A stretch of DNA of 23,849 nt from contig CM044489.1 in the NCBI GenBank assembly GCA_024364805.1, forward strand, positions 82,087,650-82,111,498, read 5' to 3'. This stretch comes from Euprymna scolopes (Eukaryota > Mollusca > Cephalopoda > Sepiida > Sepiolidae). How positions within the stretch are numbered: position 1 is the first letter of the stretch; each line of letters begins with the position of its first letter. The position numbers were made by a program, and so were the translations under genes. The notes below the pieces were generated by a model that searched no databases, was not told the origin of the DNA, and saw nothing but the letters and a program-made list of their open reading frames with translations. Positions 1 through 12,039 of the stretch are shown here, piece by piece.

Positions 1-20
1 TATATATATATATATATATG
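1..20. repeat. (TA)n microsatellite
   Basis: Pure TA repeat at the window edge. It may extend further to the left. Confidence 0.95.
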
Positions 21-166
21 ATAAAAACCGAGATTATTTTTGCACCAACATAATACATATTTATATATTGTATGTGTATTTAGGCAGCATTCTTCCATTT
101 AAGCAAACATTGTTAAATATAATAAAATTCTTGTGTTTGATTAATAACCTGTTTTATTTTTTAACA

Positions 167-523
167 AGCAGGGAGACCTGACATTGGCTGAGATTGAATG
201 AAGGTCAACAAATGTTCCACTTTCCCATAACTTTATTTCATTGAAATTGGTGAAGTGGCCCATTTTTAATCAAATTAATTGATTACCTGCTCTAATTTTG
301 AAGCCTCATCCCAGTGTACTGGGGGAAGCTTCACATGCTTCTCCACAGTGATTTCGTCCACAATACATTGTAGTCTACATTGCACTGTAGGGAATCTACT
401 GTTGATTTTATGAAATTATCTGTAAATAATGGCTTCATTTAAAATTTAAAATGCAAAAGTCAAATATCATGGTTCAATTGTTCTCTAAGCAGAAACATTC
501 ATTTTGGACGTGCCCCTGTCTTA
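167..523. repeat. Unclassified interspersed repeat, copy A
   Basis: It shares a collinear block with 23379-23741 in the same orientation. The block runs from AGCAGGGAGACC through GGAATGAAG-like and CATTGAAATTGGTGAA to CACAATACATTGTAGTCTAC and CTGTAGGGAATC, ending near CCCTGTCTTA. Identity looks to be roughly 75-80 per cent with indels. No coding frame was found. The ACC.GACGTTGCC head of the other copy resembles a motif widespread in animal repeat 3' ends. Confidence 0.7.
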
Positions 524-2049
524 TCAAAAAAAAGCAATTTTATGAAATTGCTAGAATAACTGATGTGCCACAGTTATCTTCAGCAGTTCATCTAATATAC
601 TAAATTGAGATTGACTTAAAAGTTCATAGCATTAAAAATTGCACACTGGATACTGCAATTTTAGACAAAAAATGTTTAAACTATATATGTACTTTTAAAT
701 CACATTTTGGATTGATGAGTCACTGTTGCAGTTTTGCTAGAACATTATAATACTATATTTTTTATGAAAAAGCATATGAAAATTCCTGCACCCACCTATT
801 GAACCCCATATTATGATTTTTATTTTTCCATTTCTATAATTTTCAAGCTTTAAATAAAATAGAGTACACGTTCTGTGAAAATAAATGACAGTATATATAT
901 ATATATATGCACACACATTTAAAAAATAACCTAATTAAAATAAAGGGAAGTAACTCATTTGAGTTATCTCCCATTCAGTTAAATAGACTCAAAATCGTTT
1001 TAATGTAGGAAAAATCCAGTTCTCCAAAAGAGGCACTAACTCTTTATAATTCAAAAAGTTCTTTTAAAATGCAGCATAAACAATAGGTTTCTTCTTTCTT
1101 ATGTACACCACTAACTGTAGTAAAATGTAATTGATAATAATCACATCAAAGGCAAGGATCAAACTACTATGGAAAATCAATGAAATTTGTTGATCAAATG
1201 TTAATTACAATTTTAGTCTGAATGTACACTAACAAAATGGAAATCTTCCTACAAAACAAATTAAATATAAAAAGTTAATAAAAAACATCAAAGACAAAGT
1301 TTCTTGAGTTTGTTACAGTTTTGGCGAAACATTTTGGTTAGTATATAACCAGTATATCAACAGGTTTTAACATATTTAATTTTTTAGGGTTTAGGTTGAA
1401 AAGCCTCAGAGCATGTAATATTAACGATACACTGAGGCTTTTCTGTTGCTGGAATGGGATGGAATTGGGTGGAATTATCAACATTAAACTCGAGGCATTT
1501 ACTTATTTTTTAATTTCTTACCATTTTATTTTTGTTAAGAATGGGGCATTCGGTAGAATGCCAGACATTCACCTGCCAGAATAATCTTTTTAGGATTCTA
1601 ACTACCCCTTTAAGCACAACTGTTTACATCTCTCTCTCTCTCTTTCTCAACCAGATATATTTGCTAGATAGTTTTTGAAATTCTTTTTCATAAGCCTGGT
1701 TACCCTATGATTTCTGGAATGATGGAGATCTTACTAAGATTCAATTTAAAAAAAAATTTTTTGTTCTTTTTAGATTCAGTGTATGTGTGCACATACAAAC
1801 ATTTAGTCTTATGTCTATTTAGGAGCCAATTCCAATTAATATGTTCAATATTGTGTCATATTCTAATTAGTATATAAATACACACACACAATATATATAT
1901 ATATAAATATATGTAGTAATAGGAGCAAAATTCGCAAAATCAATAAAAACTTTTCAAATTCTAAAGTGTAGAAATATAAATATGTATATTTATAAAACAA
2001 CCTTATTCAGATTTAAAAGGCTCAATATCAGTGATAGGGCCTAATATAA
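524..2049. other. AT-rich intronic sequence
   Basis: No coding signal on either strand. It holds short AT and CA runs near 893-908 and 1880-1903, a CT run at 1632-1643, and a 12-bp stem (GAAAAGCCTCAG at 1398-1409 against 1432-1443) with a 22-base loop. On the FAM135 reading this is downstream intron. Confidence 0.5.
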
Positions 2050-2778
2050 GTAGAAAAAGTCAAGATATTGTAAAATTGAATTTACAGTATTTTATTCAAA
2101 ACAAGGAATACAAAATAAAAGGAGAAAGGTTCTTTATTCCATGGAGTTTCAAAGATAGGTTTCATTCAAATCATAAATTTTATGATTTGAACTGGCCATG
2201 GAACGATGTTTTGCCAATGTCGTCCCCGCTCTATTTCTAGTTATTCATTTTTTATCATTTTTCCATTTGAACTCTATATTTTTATAAAAAAAGAAGGCCT
2301 CATATGCCTCTCTACACAAGAACATTTAATTCCATGGATTGGATTTTACTCCCACACGTCACTATAGGATTCATCTATGCCAGCTTTTCATCTCTTATCA
2401 AACCCCAGATATTTTTTTTAAAGAGATTCCAAAGGATATCTGACTGAAGTTTTATTGGATTTACTAATCGCCATAAACTTTTTAATCCCACTGGATATTT
2501 GCAACCACACTTATTGGATTTTGTTGAGTATCCCTTCCTGTTTTTCCCATATACTTTTATTTTTCTTTCTCAACTGTTTTCAAAAATTGCACTAAAAAAA
2601 ATATATATATATATAAAATGAACTAACCATCAAAAATTTGCTAACATTTTTTTTCTCTGAGGAGAAGAGCCTATCTTTGAAACTTCATGGAATAAGAAAC
2701 CTTTCACCTATATTTTGTATTCCTTGTTTTGAATAAAATATTGTAAATTCAATTCTACGATATCTTGACTTTTTCTAC
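2050..2778. mobile_element. 729-bp element with about 110-bp terminal inverted repeats
   Basis: The left arm (2050-2161) starts GTAGAAAAAGTCAAGATAT and the right arm (2671-2778) is its complement with scattered differences. Both contain CAAAACAAGGAATACAAAAT and end near TTTCAAAGATAG. The 500-bp interior holds CCATGGAACGATGTTTTGCC and other somewhat GC-richer patches. I recognise no transposase in it. It is most likely a non-autonomous DNA transposon. Confidence 0.6.
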
Positions 2779-3070
2779 ATACATACATATATATATTTAC
2801 ATACACACAACTGCCACCCTTAATCAACTTCAAACTCATAAGGGATCATGAATTTTTGACACCATTTTACAAGAAAATAAAATTTAAACTAGTCAAATGA
2901 CATTAAATTACGTTGATTTTAATTACTTTATGAAAGTTTCAATCATTTTTAAACGCCACAAAATTAAACATTTGCTAAGTCATAACTTCAGTTGTGTAAT
3001 CTCCATTTTACATAGTTTTTATCATAAATTGATATTTTGATTTCTTTGAAACATTTTGGTATTCAATGTT

Positions 3071-3365
3071 TTTTTTTACAAGGAAGTCACCACTTATCAA
3101 GGGCCAGAGGCCACTTGGAGATAAGGGTTATTGCATGTACAGTAATCAATGGGATAATATCGACGTAATCACTAGTAATGAAGATTTGATAAAGTATCTT
3201 ACTTAAGGGGGCGGTTCCTCAGGAACTTGTTTATGTTGGACTTGAAGACATCCAAGTTGTAGTCAGGTGGGAAACAGGCAAACGGAAGAGAGTTCCATAG
3301 TTGTGCACGTGCAGTTCTAAGAAAGAAGCTTTGTTCATGGGGTCTACGTTACACCTAACAAAGCA
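3071..3365 (-). mobile_element. LINE 3' end (reverse transcriptase C-terminus and 3' UTR)
   Basis: The minus strand encodes SFFLRTARAQLWNSLPFACF then PPDYNLDVFKSNINKFLRNR and PLK, with a stop at 3199-3201. The WNSLP ... L..FK..I..FL pattern is the usual carboxy end of the ORF2 polyprotein in CR1/L2/RTE-like non-LTR retrotransposons. A 3' UTR of about 130 bases follows and ends in an A-rich tract at about 3071-3080. The upstream part of the copy is lost, with a probable frameshift before SFFLRT. This is a typical 5'-truncated insertion. A more decayed relative lies at 12040-12225. Confidence 0.7.
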
Positions 3366-4730
3366 TCAAAAGGAGTCTCAATTATATAAATCTGTTCTCC
3401 AATGCATATTCCAGATGTAAATAATAAGGATCAATACATTGTTTAATAAATCTCTATGAAAGGTTTTAATTTTTCAAATTAGTTATGATTTATTATTAAC
3501 TGGTATAAATGAATACTTAAACTAATACATGTTTTACAGGATGTCAAAATTAGATCCCAGTGAGTTGAGGAACAAACAGCTGATGATCAAATGAGTAACA
3601 CATGGAGAGAGCATCCAGAATCACGCTAGGCATTAATATGCTTTGTCTATAAAAAATTTAAAAATAATATGCATAACAGACAACACCAGAATGCAAGAAA
3701 TGAGAGTATAAATTCAATGTTATTAACAATCTAATCTATCTAGTTTCTTCTCGCTATTTACCCGGCCTTAAATTGCAGACATTTGGTTACACAGTCAATA
3801 AAAATAGATGAAAGAAGTTTACTTTCTAAGAGTGCAAAAAGTGTTAATAAAGAAATACTTTTATTTGTTTTTATAAAGTCCATATTGTGTCCGTTTCTTT
3901 GTTGCTGTCAAATTGGATATACAGCACTAATATTAAATAATGGTTCAGTCCAAAATTCATACTCTGATAGACAATGGTCAAACTAAATAATTTAAAAAGT
4001 GGAAAAATTCCTATCATTTAATAATAAAGATATTGTAAAACATGCTTAAGGAAAATTATATAATTTTTTTTTAAGAAACATCTAGAAATTTAATTGTGAA
4101 TTAAGTTTTGATTTTTCGTATTGCATCCTAACACACACACACATTCGAACGATTGCACTGAAAGGGACAGCTAGAATCCTGAAAAGATCTCTTGGTTGGA
4201 CTCACTAAAATAGGGGTAAATGTCAGACATCTGGTTGGATGTCCCACCCCCTAGAAGAAAAAGTTTAAGAATAATATAAGTCACTCAATATGAAGGAATA
4301 AGGATAAGAATATTAATACAAAATCCAAATTTATACACTAGATGTCTCACCCACCACCTGGTAGAATTGTAATCCTAAATTGAGAATATTAAACCTACAA
4401 GAATTGGTAAAAATGGAAAGGATGGGAAAAGAGAGTGAAAACATTAAAAATAATGTGTTTAAATAAACAGGATTATAATAAAATATGGAATATTAATCAA
4501 AGAACAAAAACATTTAGTTAAAAAATGATTTTGAAAAAATTGGGATAAAATGTATTTGGATCATTTTTTTCTTAACAAAAATATGCTTCGATGGTATTCA
4601 ATTAAACTGACTAATGCATGCTGAAGAAGAGAAACTAGTTATATCCTTCTTTAAAACCATTAATTAATTACATAGTTAGGCATATGTGTTTTCTTTTGAA
4701 ATGTGAAACCTTTGAGGCAGATTAAACATA
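3366..4730. other. AT-rich intronic sequence
   Basis: No gene is seen. A slightly GC-richer patch at 4140-4260 (around GGACAGCTAGAATCCTGAAA) may be an old repeat, but I could not place it. Confidence 0.4.
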
Positions 4731-5008
4731 TTAAAGTAACCAAATATATTTAAATAAATGAATAAATATTTTTGGCATTTTCATATCTACACTAGAGCAG
4801 ATGACGCAGCCTGCAACATCTGAACACTCAATTTTACAGCATTCGTCATTTTCTTTGAATATGACTGTTTCTGCACTGTCTACCGTCCTAGGCTTTACCT
4901 TCTTTCATATTGAGAAGGGGGTTAGTTTTTGCTAATCACCTCAAGTGCCTCTGCTGGAGAATATTGATGGGGCTGCTCAAGCATTTTGTAGGCCAAAGTG
5001 CACTTCTC
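4731..5008 (-). pseudogene. Orphan coding-like relic
   Basis: Two adjacent minus-strand frames look protein-like. The first (5008-4922) reads EKCTLAYKMLEQPHQYSPAE then ALEVISKN and a stop. The second, in another frame (4904-4731), reads KKVKPRTVDSAETVIFKEND then ECCKIECSDVAGCVICSS and 17 more codons to a stop. The base composition is richer in G and C than the flanks. I do not recognise a family. An old transposon protein with a frameshift is the likeliest reading. It does not fit the FAM135 pattern I know. Confidence 0.3.
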
Positions 5009-5219
5009 CTAGTGTGTTGTTTTTTCAAAACCTCACTTGACCTTGTGTTTAACCTTCTGGAGAGAATGTAAATAAACACACTCACATATATACATTTAAA
5101 TAGCAGGACTCATGAAAATTTCACACAATATCCTGTATGAACTGTTCTAGAAATCTAACTATATTTGAGACATAAACTTCAATCTATGATTGACTTGTCC
5201 ACAAAGTTTTAGCTATAAA

Positions 5220-5420
5220 TGTCTAACAGTCTTTGTTTTATTTCTGTTCAATGATAAATATACCTGAATACAATCTGCAAAATTTTCAATAACTCTGACA
5301 CACTCCTCGTTTAACAGGACTCTAATTTGAGCTGTGATGTACCTCTCAAGGTTAAAGAGAGTCTAGCATTGTTTTGATAGACAAAATTCTTTTTTTAGAT
5401 AACCCCACATAGTTCAATAT
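5220..5420 (-). pseudogene. Transposase C-terminal relic (mariner/Tc1-like)
   Basis: The minus strand reads NLERYITAQIRVLLNEECVR then VIENFADCIQ. This has the helix pattern of the tail of eukaryotic DDE transposases (LxxxIRxxI..I..E.CxRVIENF..RIQ-C). A different frame just upstream gives VGLSKKRIL, resembling the LWGYLK.RV segment that precedes this tail. The catalytic motifs upstream are not legible and no terminal repeats were found. The exact family is uncertain. Most likely it is an old fragment. Confidence 0.5.
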
Positions 5421-6444
5421 GAGAGGAATTAAAAGTTCAGTGAGAGTGAGGCCTAGTCAGGATACTATTTACTGATGAAACAATCACCAAAGTGGCACCC
5501 GTCCTATCAATGAACTAGCAGGGCTATCCGGCATTAACTGAGACAAAACTGTAACCTGTTTCTATTAAAACTTATCACTGTACCTATCTCTCTATCCATC
5601 TCTCCCCAACCCCTCACTTTTCTCTGGCTTGAAATATACGCAATCCTCTTTTATATAATAGATTTCTGGAGTAATGAGGCAGCTTTTCCTTTCTGAATTA
5701 GCACATAACACTGAGAAAACGATACCACCACCCCTGACAAAACTTGGCCCGATTCACCACTCAAAAATGAGTACTTTTTTCTAAATTTCAAATATTATTT
5801 ATTTGGAGCCACACCAATCAAAATTATACCAACTTTGTGGCTGGTTGTTTAGTATATTTTTTTCTTGCTTTTATTTGGACATACAAACATATACAGAGAC
5901 AACTTATGACAATAAAACAAAATCTATTCAACATTCATGACTGAAGCTTTGTAGACATGTTAGGAATAGATTGAAATTTGTAAGCAATATGATTGGATTG
6001 CAGAAAGGATGGAATGTTTTTTTAGGGGGAGGGGGGTCATTTGGTGTCTCTTTTGTTGTTTCAAACTTTTAGAGGCATCAAAGATTGATTTTAATCCTTC
6101 TAGAGCTCAGTCTGATAGTTCCCACATAAAATACTATAGAATAGAAATGATTTCAATTTATTTTGTCAGAGTTAAGTAACATTATATATGCATATTTTTG
6201 TGAAAAAAATGTTTACAAAATTATTTTAAACCCTTATTCCATTGAGTTTTATTGCCAATATGAAAAATAGAATGGTTTTATTACTTTGCTATTAATGTCA
6301 AGATAAGATGAGCTTGGAGGGGATTGTAAAAATAACAGTAAAATATTGAATATAATTTAATCTTGAATCGTCATGTTTACATCCTATCAACTATTTTTAG
6401 GTTATTAAATTCTAAAACATAAGAGCTATTGTAAACAATTCACT
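5421..6444. other. AT-rich intronic sequence
   Basis: No gene or clear element is seen. A mixed-composition patch at 5440-5620 may be the upstream remainder of the transposase relic at 5220-5420, but its translation is not convincing. Confidence 0.4.
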
Positions 6445-6520
6445 AATTGAACACAAGTTATTTTTATGCATGGTGGTTTCATAACTTTTCCAAAAGTATT
6501 AGTGTGTAATTGAGCACAAT
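6445..6520. repeat. Low-level repeat shared with 22338-22422
   Basis: ATTGAACACAAG.TATTTTTAT and GGTTTCAT.ACTTTTC.AA.AGTAT occur here and again at 22338-22422 in the same orientation, with different spacing. This is an old interspersed repeat of unknown type. Confidence 0.4.
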
Positions 6521-6810
6521 AGATCTGAGGTATGATTTGCTGTGGTCGATTTAATAGGCCATGATAGAATTCATTAAAATGATCACAATTTCTCAAAGAG
6601 GTTCTGAGGATAATATTAATAAAAACTATTTGTCAATTCTTGAATAAAGATCACAATGGATGTGCAAAGATTTGAATTGGTTTTAGCCAATTCTATAGTC
6701 TGTGCTCCTTCCTTTATTTACTGTACTGAAGCCATTATTTCTAAATATCGTACACAGAAAAGGATAATAGCTTCAACTATAAACCTTCAAGGAGTCCAAA
6801 TTTATATTAT

Positions 6811-6831
6811 ATGTGTGTGTGTGTGTGTGTG
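6811..6831. repeat. (GT)n microsatellite
   Basis: About ten GT units, followed 25 bases later by a short CA-rich tract. Confidence 0.95.
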
Positions 6832-6943
6832 AAAGTAACAGCTTTGTATACATACACACGCACACACATATAAGAGTATGAGGATAAAATATATATCACA
6901 AAATGAAATGTCTACAGACAGGATATATGAAAAAAGAAAACAT

Positions 6944-7070
6944 AGAAATGATCAAAACAGGTGATTTACTGGTCTTGTTTGGATCCACAAATGTCTTCAG
7001 AAAAACGCATTTTCTAAAGACATTTGTGGATTCAAACAAAACTGGTAAATCTCTCATTTTGATAATTTCT
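6944..7070. repeat. 127-nt hairpin with 61-bp arms and a 5-nt loop
   Basis: Positions 6944-7004 pair with 7010-7070 around the loop ACGCA without any indel. About 50 of the 61 positions pair, including a few G-U pairs. The inner part carries TCCACAAATGTCTT on the left against AAGACATTTGTGGA on the right. Weaker complementarity continues outward. Overlapping open frames on the two strands are by-products of the symmetry. It could be a small foldback transposon or a miRNA-like precursor. Confidence 0.7.
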
Positions 7071-7206
7071 TCCTGTGTTTTACAGTTTTTCATTGTGTCT
7101 TTTTCATACATAAAGAGTACATATAAATAAAGATAAAGAATGTCAGGATGTACGCTTTCAATTGAACATATGAAATAAACAATTCCTATGTTCAACTTCA
7201 AATAAC

Positions 7207-7209
<3 letters not shown>

Positions 7210-7238
<29 letters not shown>
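7210..7238. repeat. (TA)n microsatellite
   Basis: Fourteen TA units. A compound TACA/CA/TA tract follows at 7380-7425. Confidence 0.95.
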
Positions 7239-7240
<2 letters not shown>

Positions 7241-7383
7241 CTAACTTATTTATGCTTTTTTTTTTCAATATTGAGCATCTACTATGGTATTAAATCTTTC
7301 TTCAATATCCTTTGATACCATCCCTCTGGATATCCTCGAAACAATTATGAATATAATTATTAGTTTTGACTAATGACCTATAT

Positions 7384-7414
<31 letters not shown>

Positions 7415-10400
7415 TATATATATGTATTCAAAGCTGTTAGTTCCATATTTGTACATATTTTCCTTGACCTCCTATACCATAAGAGTCTACTCATGGCTAT
7501 ATTTAAGATTTATTCAATAAAGTATAAAGAATATTAGCTGAGCAGGAATTCAGTAGTCATGAAGGCTCAAAACTTTCAACAACTCTATAAGACAACACTG
7601 AGGAAGAATTCTGAGAAACTATCTTTTAAAAATAATATACTCTTGACATCAATAGAAAGTACAACAACCAGCATTGATGAAATTTGAAATAAGGACAAAA
7701 ATTATGTTTATTCAAATTTATTATTAGTACCACTTGTAGACATGCAGGAATAAATTTCAAGATTAAGGGATATTAGGAAAGAACAAAGAAAACAGCAGAA
7801 ACATTTAGGGCTTTCCTTTTTACATACTTCATTTTGTACTGCACCAGCCTCGTTATTAATGTTGTCCAGGTTGACTAAATTTCCAGAAAATGACAGCAAA
7901 TACATACAAAATTGCCATTTAAACTGTTATCCTGCATTTGAATCATATTTTTTCATTTTAAATTTGCCAAACATATTTGCGTCATTTTTTTTTTATAAAG
8001 TGTCAGTGTTAAAAAGGTTTTATTATATTGGTAGTGCAATTATTTTCCATTATTATTATTATCGATAATTATAATTTTTTTGTCATGTACTATGCCGTCA
8101 CTGTCAGTATCATTTTCTATGTAATTATGCAGGATGATAGTTGATGTATGGCTTGAGTTTTTTTGTCCAAGCATTCAATCATGTATTTTGTATTGAATTT
8201 AGTTGTGGGGAAAGGAGTGGATGGAGGGAGACAGAAGTAAATAGTAAAACTTTGCCTTTTTAATCAAATTTTGTTATAATAAAACTAAGTGTAATAAATT
8301 ATATCTTTTGACAAGGATTTGTAATGAAATGAAAAAACTAAAAAAAAAAAATTCAATAACATAAAAACGCAAAAAGAAGACATTAGCATAAGACAAAAAA
8401 ATAAAAAGCAATAATTTATGGATTTTTAATTTAATTTTCTATACTTAAAATTATGCACCTAAAGAAAAATAACATGCTAAGTGATACCATTTAATAAAAA
8501 TACCTAAATTAAAAGTAAGTAGCTCAAAATTATTCAAAATCAAAACGAATAGTCAATACCTATGTATTTCTATTATAACACACAAGTTTATCCATGGACA
8601 AAAATTTTGCCAATGTCTTTTCTTCAGTCATTTGACTATTGTCACAGACAAACTGGAATGATGTGTTAAAAACTCATAGGCATTGCATGACTATTAAATT
8701 TTTGTATAGTATCCTAAAGAATAAATATTGCTCTTACATACATAATTGAGCTCTCTGTATCTTTGCCTACCTCAAATCCATAAGAAAATAATTTTCACAG
8801 AACCAAGAAGAAATACACAAAATTTTTGAATACACAAAAAGTAGAAAGACCCACAACAATATAGAACAGAAAGATGTGCAAAAAAGTTGCTGAGAAATGA
8901 AATATGTATAACTGAAACACAAACACACAAACAAATAAATTAAGTGAAAAATAAAACTAAAATATGAAATAAAAAAAGATCATTGTTAGTATGCACAAGT
9001 AAATCTTGTTGTCAGTCTAAGTTCAAGGTAGAATACTAAATGATTGCATGGTCTTATTAAAAGAAAAATTATTAATAAATGAATGTTCTGTTTTCCATAT
9101 TATAATAGTTACGCATACAAACACACATTAATATTTATTTATACAGATATATACAAGTTTCACTTCACTGGTATAACAATCTGTAATAAGATATCATTAG
9201 CCAAAAAAAAAGTCTGTCTTTTCATTTAGGTGTTCATATTTAAAATGTTTTGATCATTTTTACCATAGTTGTAGATTATAAATATAATATTTTGCATTCT
9301 CTAAACTATTATTTTCTACTATGTAATTTTCTTTAGTTAAGTTCCCCACCTTTATCACTAAAACAAAATCGACACTTATTCTAACTTGTTTAAGATCAGT
9401 CTTTAGTTATAATCTTTTTTATATACATAAACATTTAGGTTTAGAACGGAGGAATTGATATTTCATTTGCATAAAGGTGATTAATCTTAAGTTTGATAAA
9501 TGTTTGTACTGTGTTATCTATTGGGGGGGGGGATTAAAAAGTACTTATATATAAAAGCAATGTTATGGGGAAAAAAATCTTAAATTAATCTGCATTCTCT
9601 AAATTTGGTTTTATTCACAACTTAATGCAACAAAAAATATTAGTGTATTTAAATTTAAAGAAAAACAATAAATAAACTTAGTTTTTTATTCCAGAATTAA
9701 TACTTTATTAAGCACACGAAGTAAATAGATTTTTACAGATTTTTTTTATAGGAAACTATTTTTTAAAACTTGATATCATTAGCCACTATTTGTTTGCTTT
9801 ATTCTTTTTTGCTACAAATTATTTAAGCGTAAATGGAAACAGAAATTGTGCAGAATTCAAGCAAAAATCCTAAACTTAAAAAAAAGAAAATCTTTTGAAT
9901 TAAGTTTCATTATTATTAAACAATTGTTTACAAACAGTGAACTGATACACACAGCTCGCAGAGAAACTTACTCTTCCATTCTATTTTTAATTCAATGGAA
10001 CGGGTAATGAAGGAAGGGAAATAACTCAGTTGTGTACTTTTATTTTAAATTGGATAAAAATTATTAACTCTTATTCAAGTTTTTATTTATTTATTAATAA
10101 ACTAATACGATCAATAGGACAACGTTTTAGCACAAACATTTCATAAGAATTTTTACAATTATATATTATTTATAATTGGTCTATTTTAACTATTATGCAC
10201 ACACACACTTATTTACATGTGTAACATCAATTTTTCAGTGCCTTTAATCTCAGATTAAAGGTTTTGCAATGCCATCCAATCTCACCTTAATAAAGCACCA
10301 CCTATTGTGTCTCTAAAGCAAAACATAAGTCACTTTCTGTTTTCAGCAGTAAAATTTTTTTCTTTGATGGAAATAGTCTGTTTAAATTTACTACTATGGT

Positions 10401-10797
10401 TGCCACTTGAATTTGTCTCTGAAGATAACACTATGATTAAATTTAAACAAAATAAAATATAATCTCAAAAAAAGGGAGATTAGCACCAGCAGGTGCAGCA
10501 TAAATAATCAAGTTGGTGGTAGCAGCAGAATTCTTTTTTTATGATTCTGTCTGGATTAAAAGAGGTATCAAACCATTAGTTGACACAAAATTAGTGTGTG
10601 TCTGTGTATTCCAGAAGTTTTTTCTTTTTTTTTCCAAGATAATTCAGGCTACTAATCTCATCTTGGTTATTATATTCACAATATCCTACCTGATCATGAC
10701 TGAAAGAACAAGAACAATCTACCCCTGTTGATTAAATAAAATAAATAAAAGGTTCAGTTTGAAACTGTATAGAGTTTGTAAAGTTTCAGAAGAAGCA
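7239..10797. other. Very AT-rich intronic sequence
   Basis: About 3.5 kb with no supported gene apart from the speculative micro-exon at 7828-7874. It contains a G-run near 9523-9532 and a perfect 10-bp palindrome (CCTTTAATCT and its complement, 10241-10261). Confidence 0.5.
7828..7874 (-). other. Candidate micro-exon of the FAM135-like gene (speculative)
   Basis: This is a 47-nt stretch between a T-rich acceptor ending GGAAATTTAG and a GAA|GTATGT donor. It enters in the phase that exon 5 leaves open and would encode V-NLDNINNEAGAVQNE in phase 0 out. It lies in an otherwise AT-rich intron. Chance matches of this kind are expected over 13 kb, and I recognise no FAM135 homology in so short a peptide. 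Confidence 0.15.
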
Positions 10798-10894
10798 GCT
10801 GAAGAAGATCAAAAGTTACATCAACTGAAACGTTCTGTATATATCAATCAAAATGAGAATAGCAGTCTGAATAATCAAAACAATGAAAATAATA
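10798..10894 (+). repeat. Retroelement-tail-like repeat with GAAACGTT motif
   Basis: CTGAAGAAGATCAAAAG is followed by CATCAACTGAAACGTTC, the same layout as CTGACGAAGG...GGCCGAAACGTTG in the SINE tail. Then GAATAGCAGTCTGAATAATC and an A-rich stretch follow; that part recurs at 15016-15054. Such CTGANGAAG...GAAACGTT strings are common in the tails of retroelements, including Penelope-like ones. The family is not assigned. Confidence 0.4.
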
Positions 10895-11460
10895 TAAATA
10901 TTCTATTTTATCCTTAATATGAATAGATTTGGAAGAAATAATCTTGAGAAAAAATACTGGAAAATATTTGTTTTGTTACATATTTTAAATCAGAATTCAG
11001 TTTTTAAAATAGTGTTAGTTTAAATAGCATAAAACTATGAAATGATAAGAAAACAAAAAGAATATTTAAAAACAAAAACAAAAAAAAAACAGAACTAAAT
11101 ATTTACAAATACAACAAACCTTTTCTTTTCTCCGCTTTGAAAAGTCTGACAAGAAGAACTTAAAAATCTTACACTAAAGAACATGTTTATATTTGCATAC
11201 AAATCAGCAATGGTTAATGAACAAGAGAAGACAAAAAATTAATACAAAGAAAAAAACACACACACAATGGAAGACAACCAATCATGCTATTTTTAGGGGA
11301 ATATAAAAAAAAGAGGTTGTGCTAAATTGTTGAAGACACACAGTTATATAAGAAAATGAATAAAAATAAAATAAATAATAAGGAGAGCAGAACAAAAAAA
11401 AACTTGATTTGGCAAAATATTTAACATATCTGAGATGAACTATTAGGTTCTAGTCTATAA

Positions 11461-11876
11461 TCTCCCCCCCACCCCCAAAAAACCCCAAAATTTTTCAAAT
11501 GTTTTTGATATACATACCTGTGACGGAAAGAAAATAACATACACCAAAAGTCACACAAATCGATGAAATGATATTTTAAAAAAAGAAATCAAATTTTATG
11601 GCTAAACGATGATCAACAATCATATCATTTTAAAACTCATCACTGGTTAACTGCTTAACTTCTCCTTATAATAGCTCTTCAAAAATAGAGTTTAGAATCA
11701 GCCTTGTATATCATCATAATACCTACAAATTAATTGCTTTAAAATGATTTTATTTATAAAAAGAAAACTACTTGATCAATTTATGTGATTTTTGCTGAAC
11801 GATATTTTCTTTGTCATAGGTATGTACACCATAAAGATTTTTCTATATTTTTGTGTTTTCATGGAGGGGTGGGAGT
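11461..11876. mobile_element. Foldback MITE, copy 2
   Basis: The outer ends are C-rich (CTCCC..CCACCCC on the left; the complement of the right end reads ACTCCCACCCCTCC). The inner arms share TACATACCTGTGAC and related inner sequence, including AAA.TCACA.AAAT.GAT, with the opposite arm. The right arm also matches ACTACTTGATCAA of copy 1. It is about 415 bp long with no coding capacity, and more decayed than copy 1. Confidence 0.5.
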
Positions 11877-12039
11877 ATGTATAAGCACAAGATATTTATA
11901 TTTACACCATTTACATGTTTCAAACCGTGTTCCTCATCTTGGTTACTGCCATTTTCAGGTTTCCACTATTATGCTTATGCTTCCAAACCTGTCTTTTATA
12001 TCATTTATTAATCTTTCAAACGTTTTTTTTTTTATTGTT

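Noticed and set aside
2031-2240. A 69-codon plus-strand frame (RFFIPWSFKDRFHSNHKFYD).
   Set aside because: It covers the left inverted arm of the 2050-2778 element and has no counterpart in known proteins.
6896-7201. Overlapping open frames of 101 and 75 codons on opposite strands.
   Set aside because: They resemble each other only because they cross the hairpin at 6944-7070. The sequence is low in complexity and unlike any protein.
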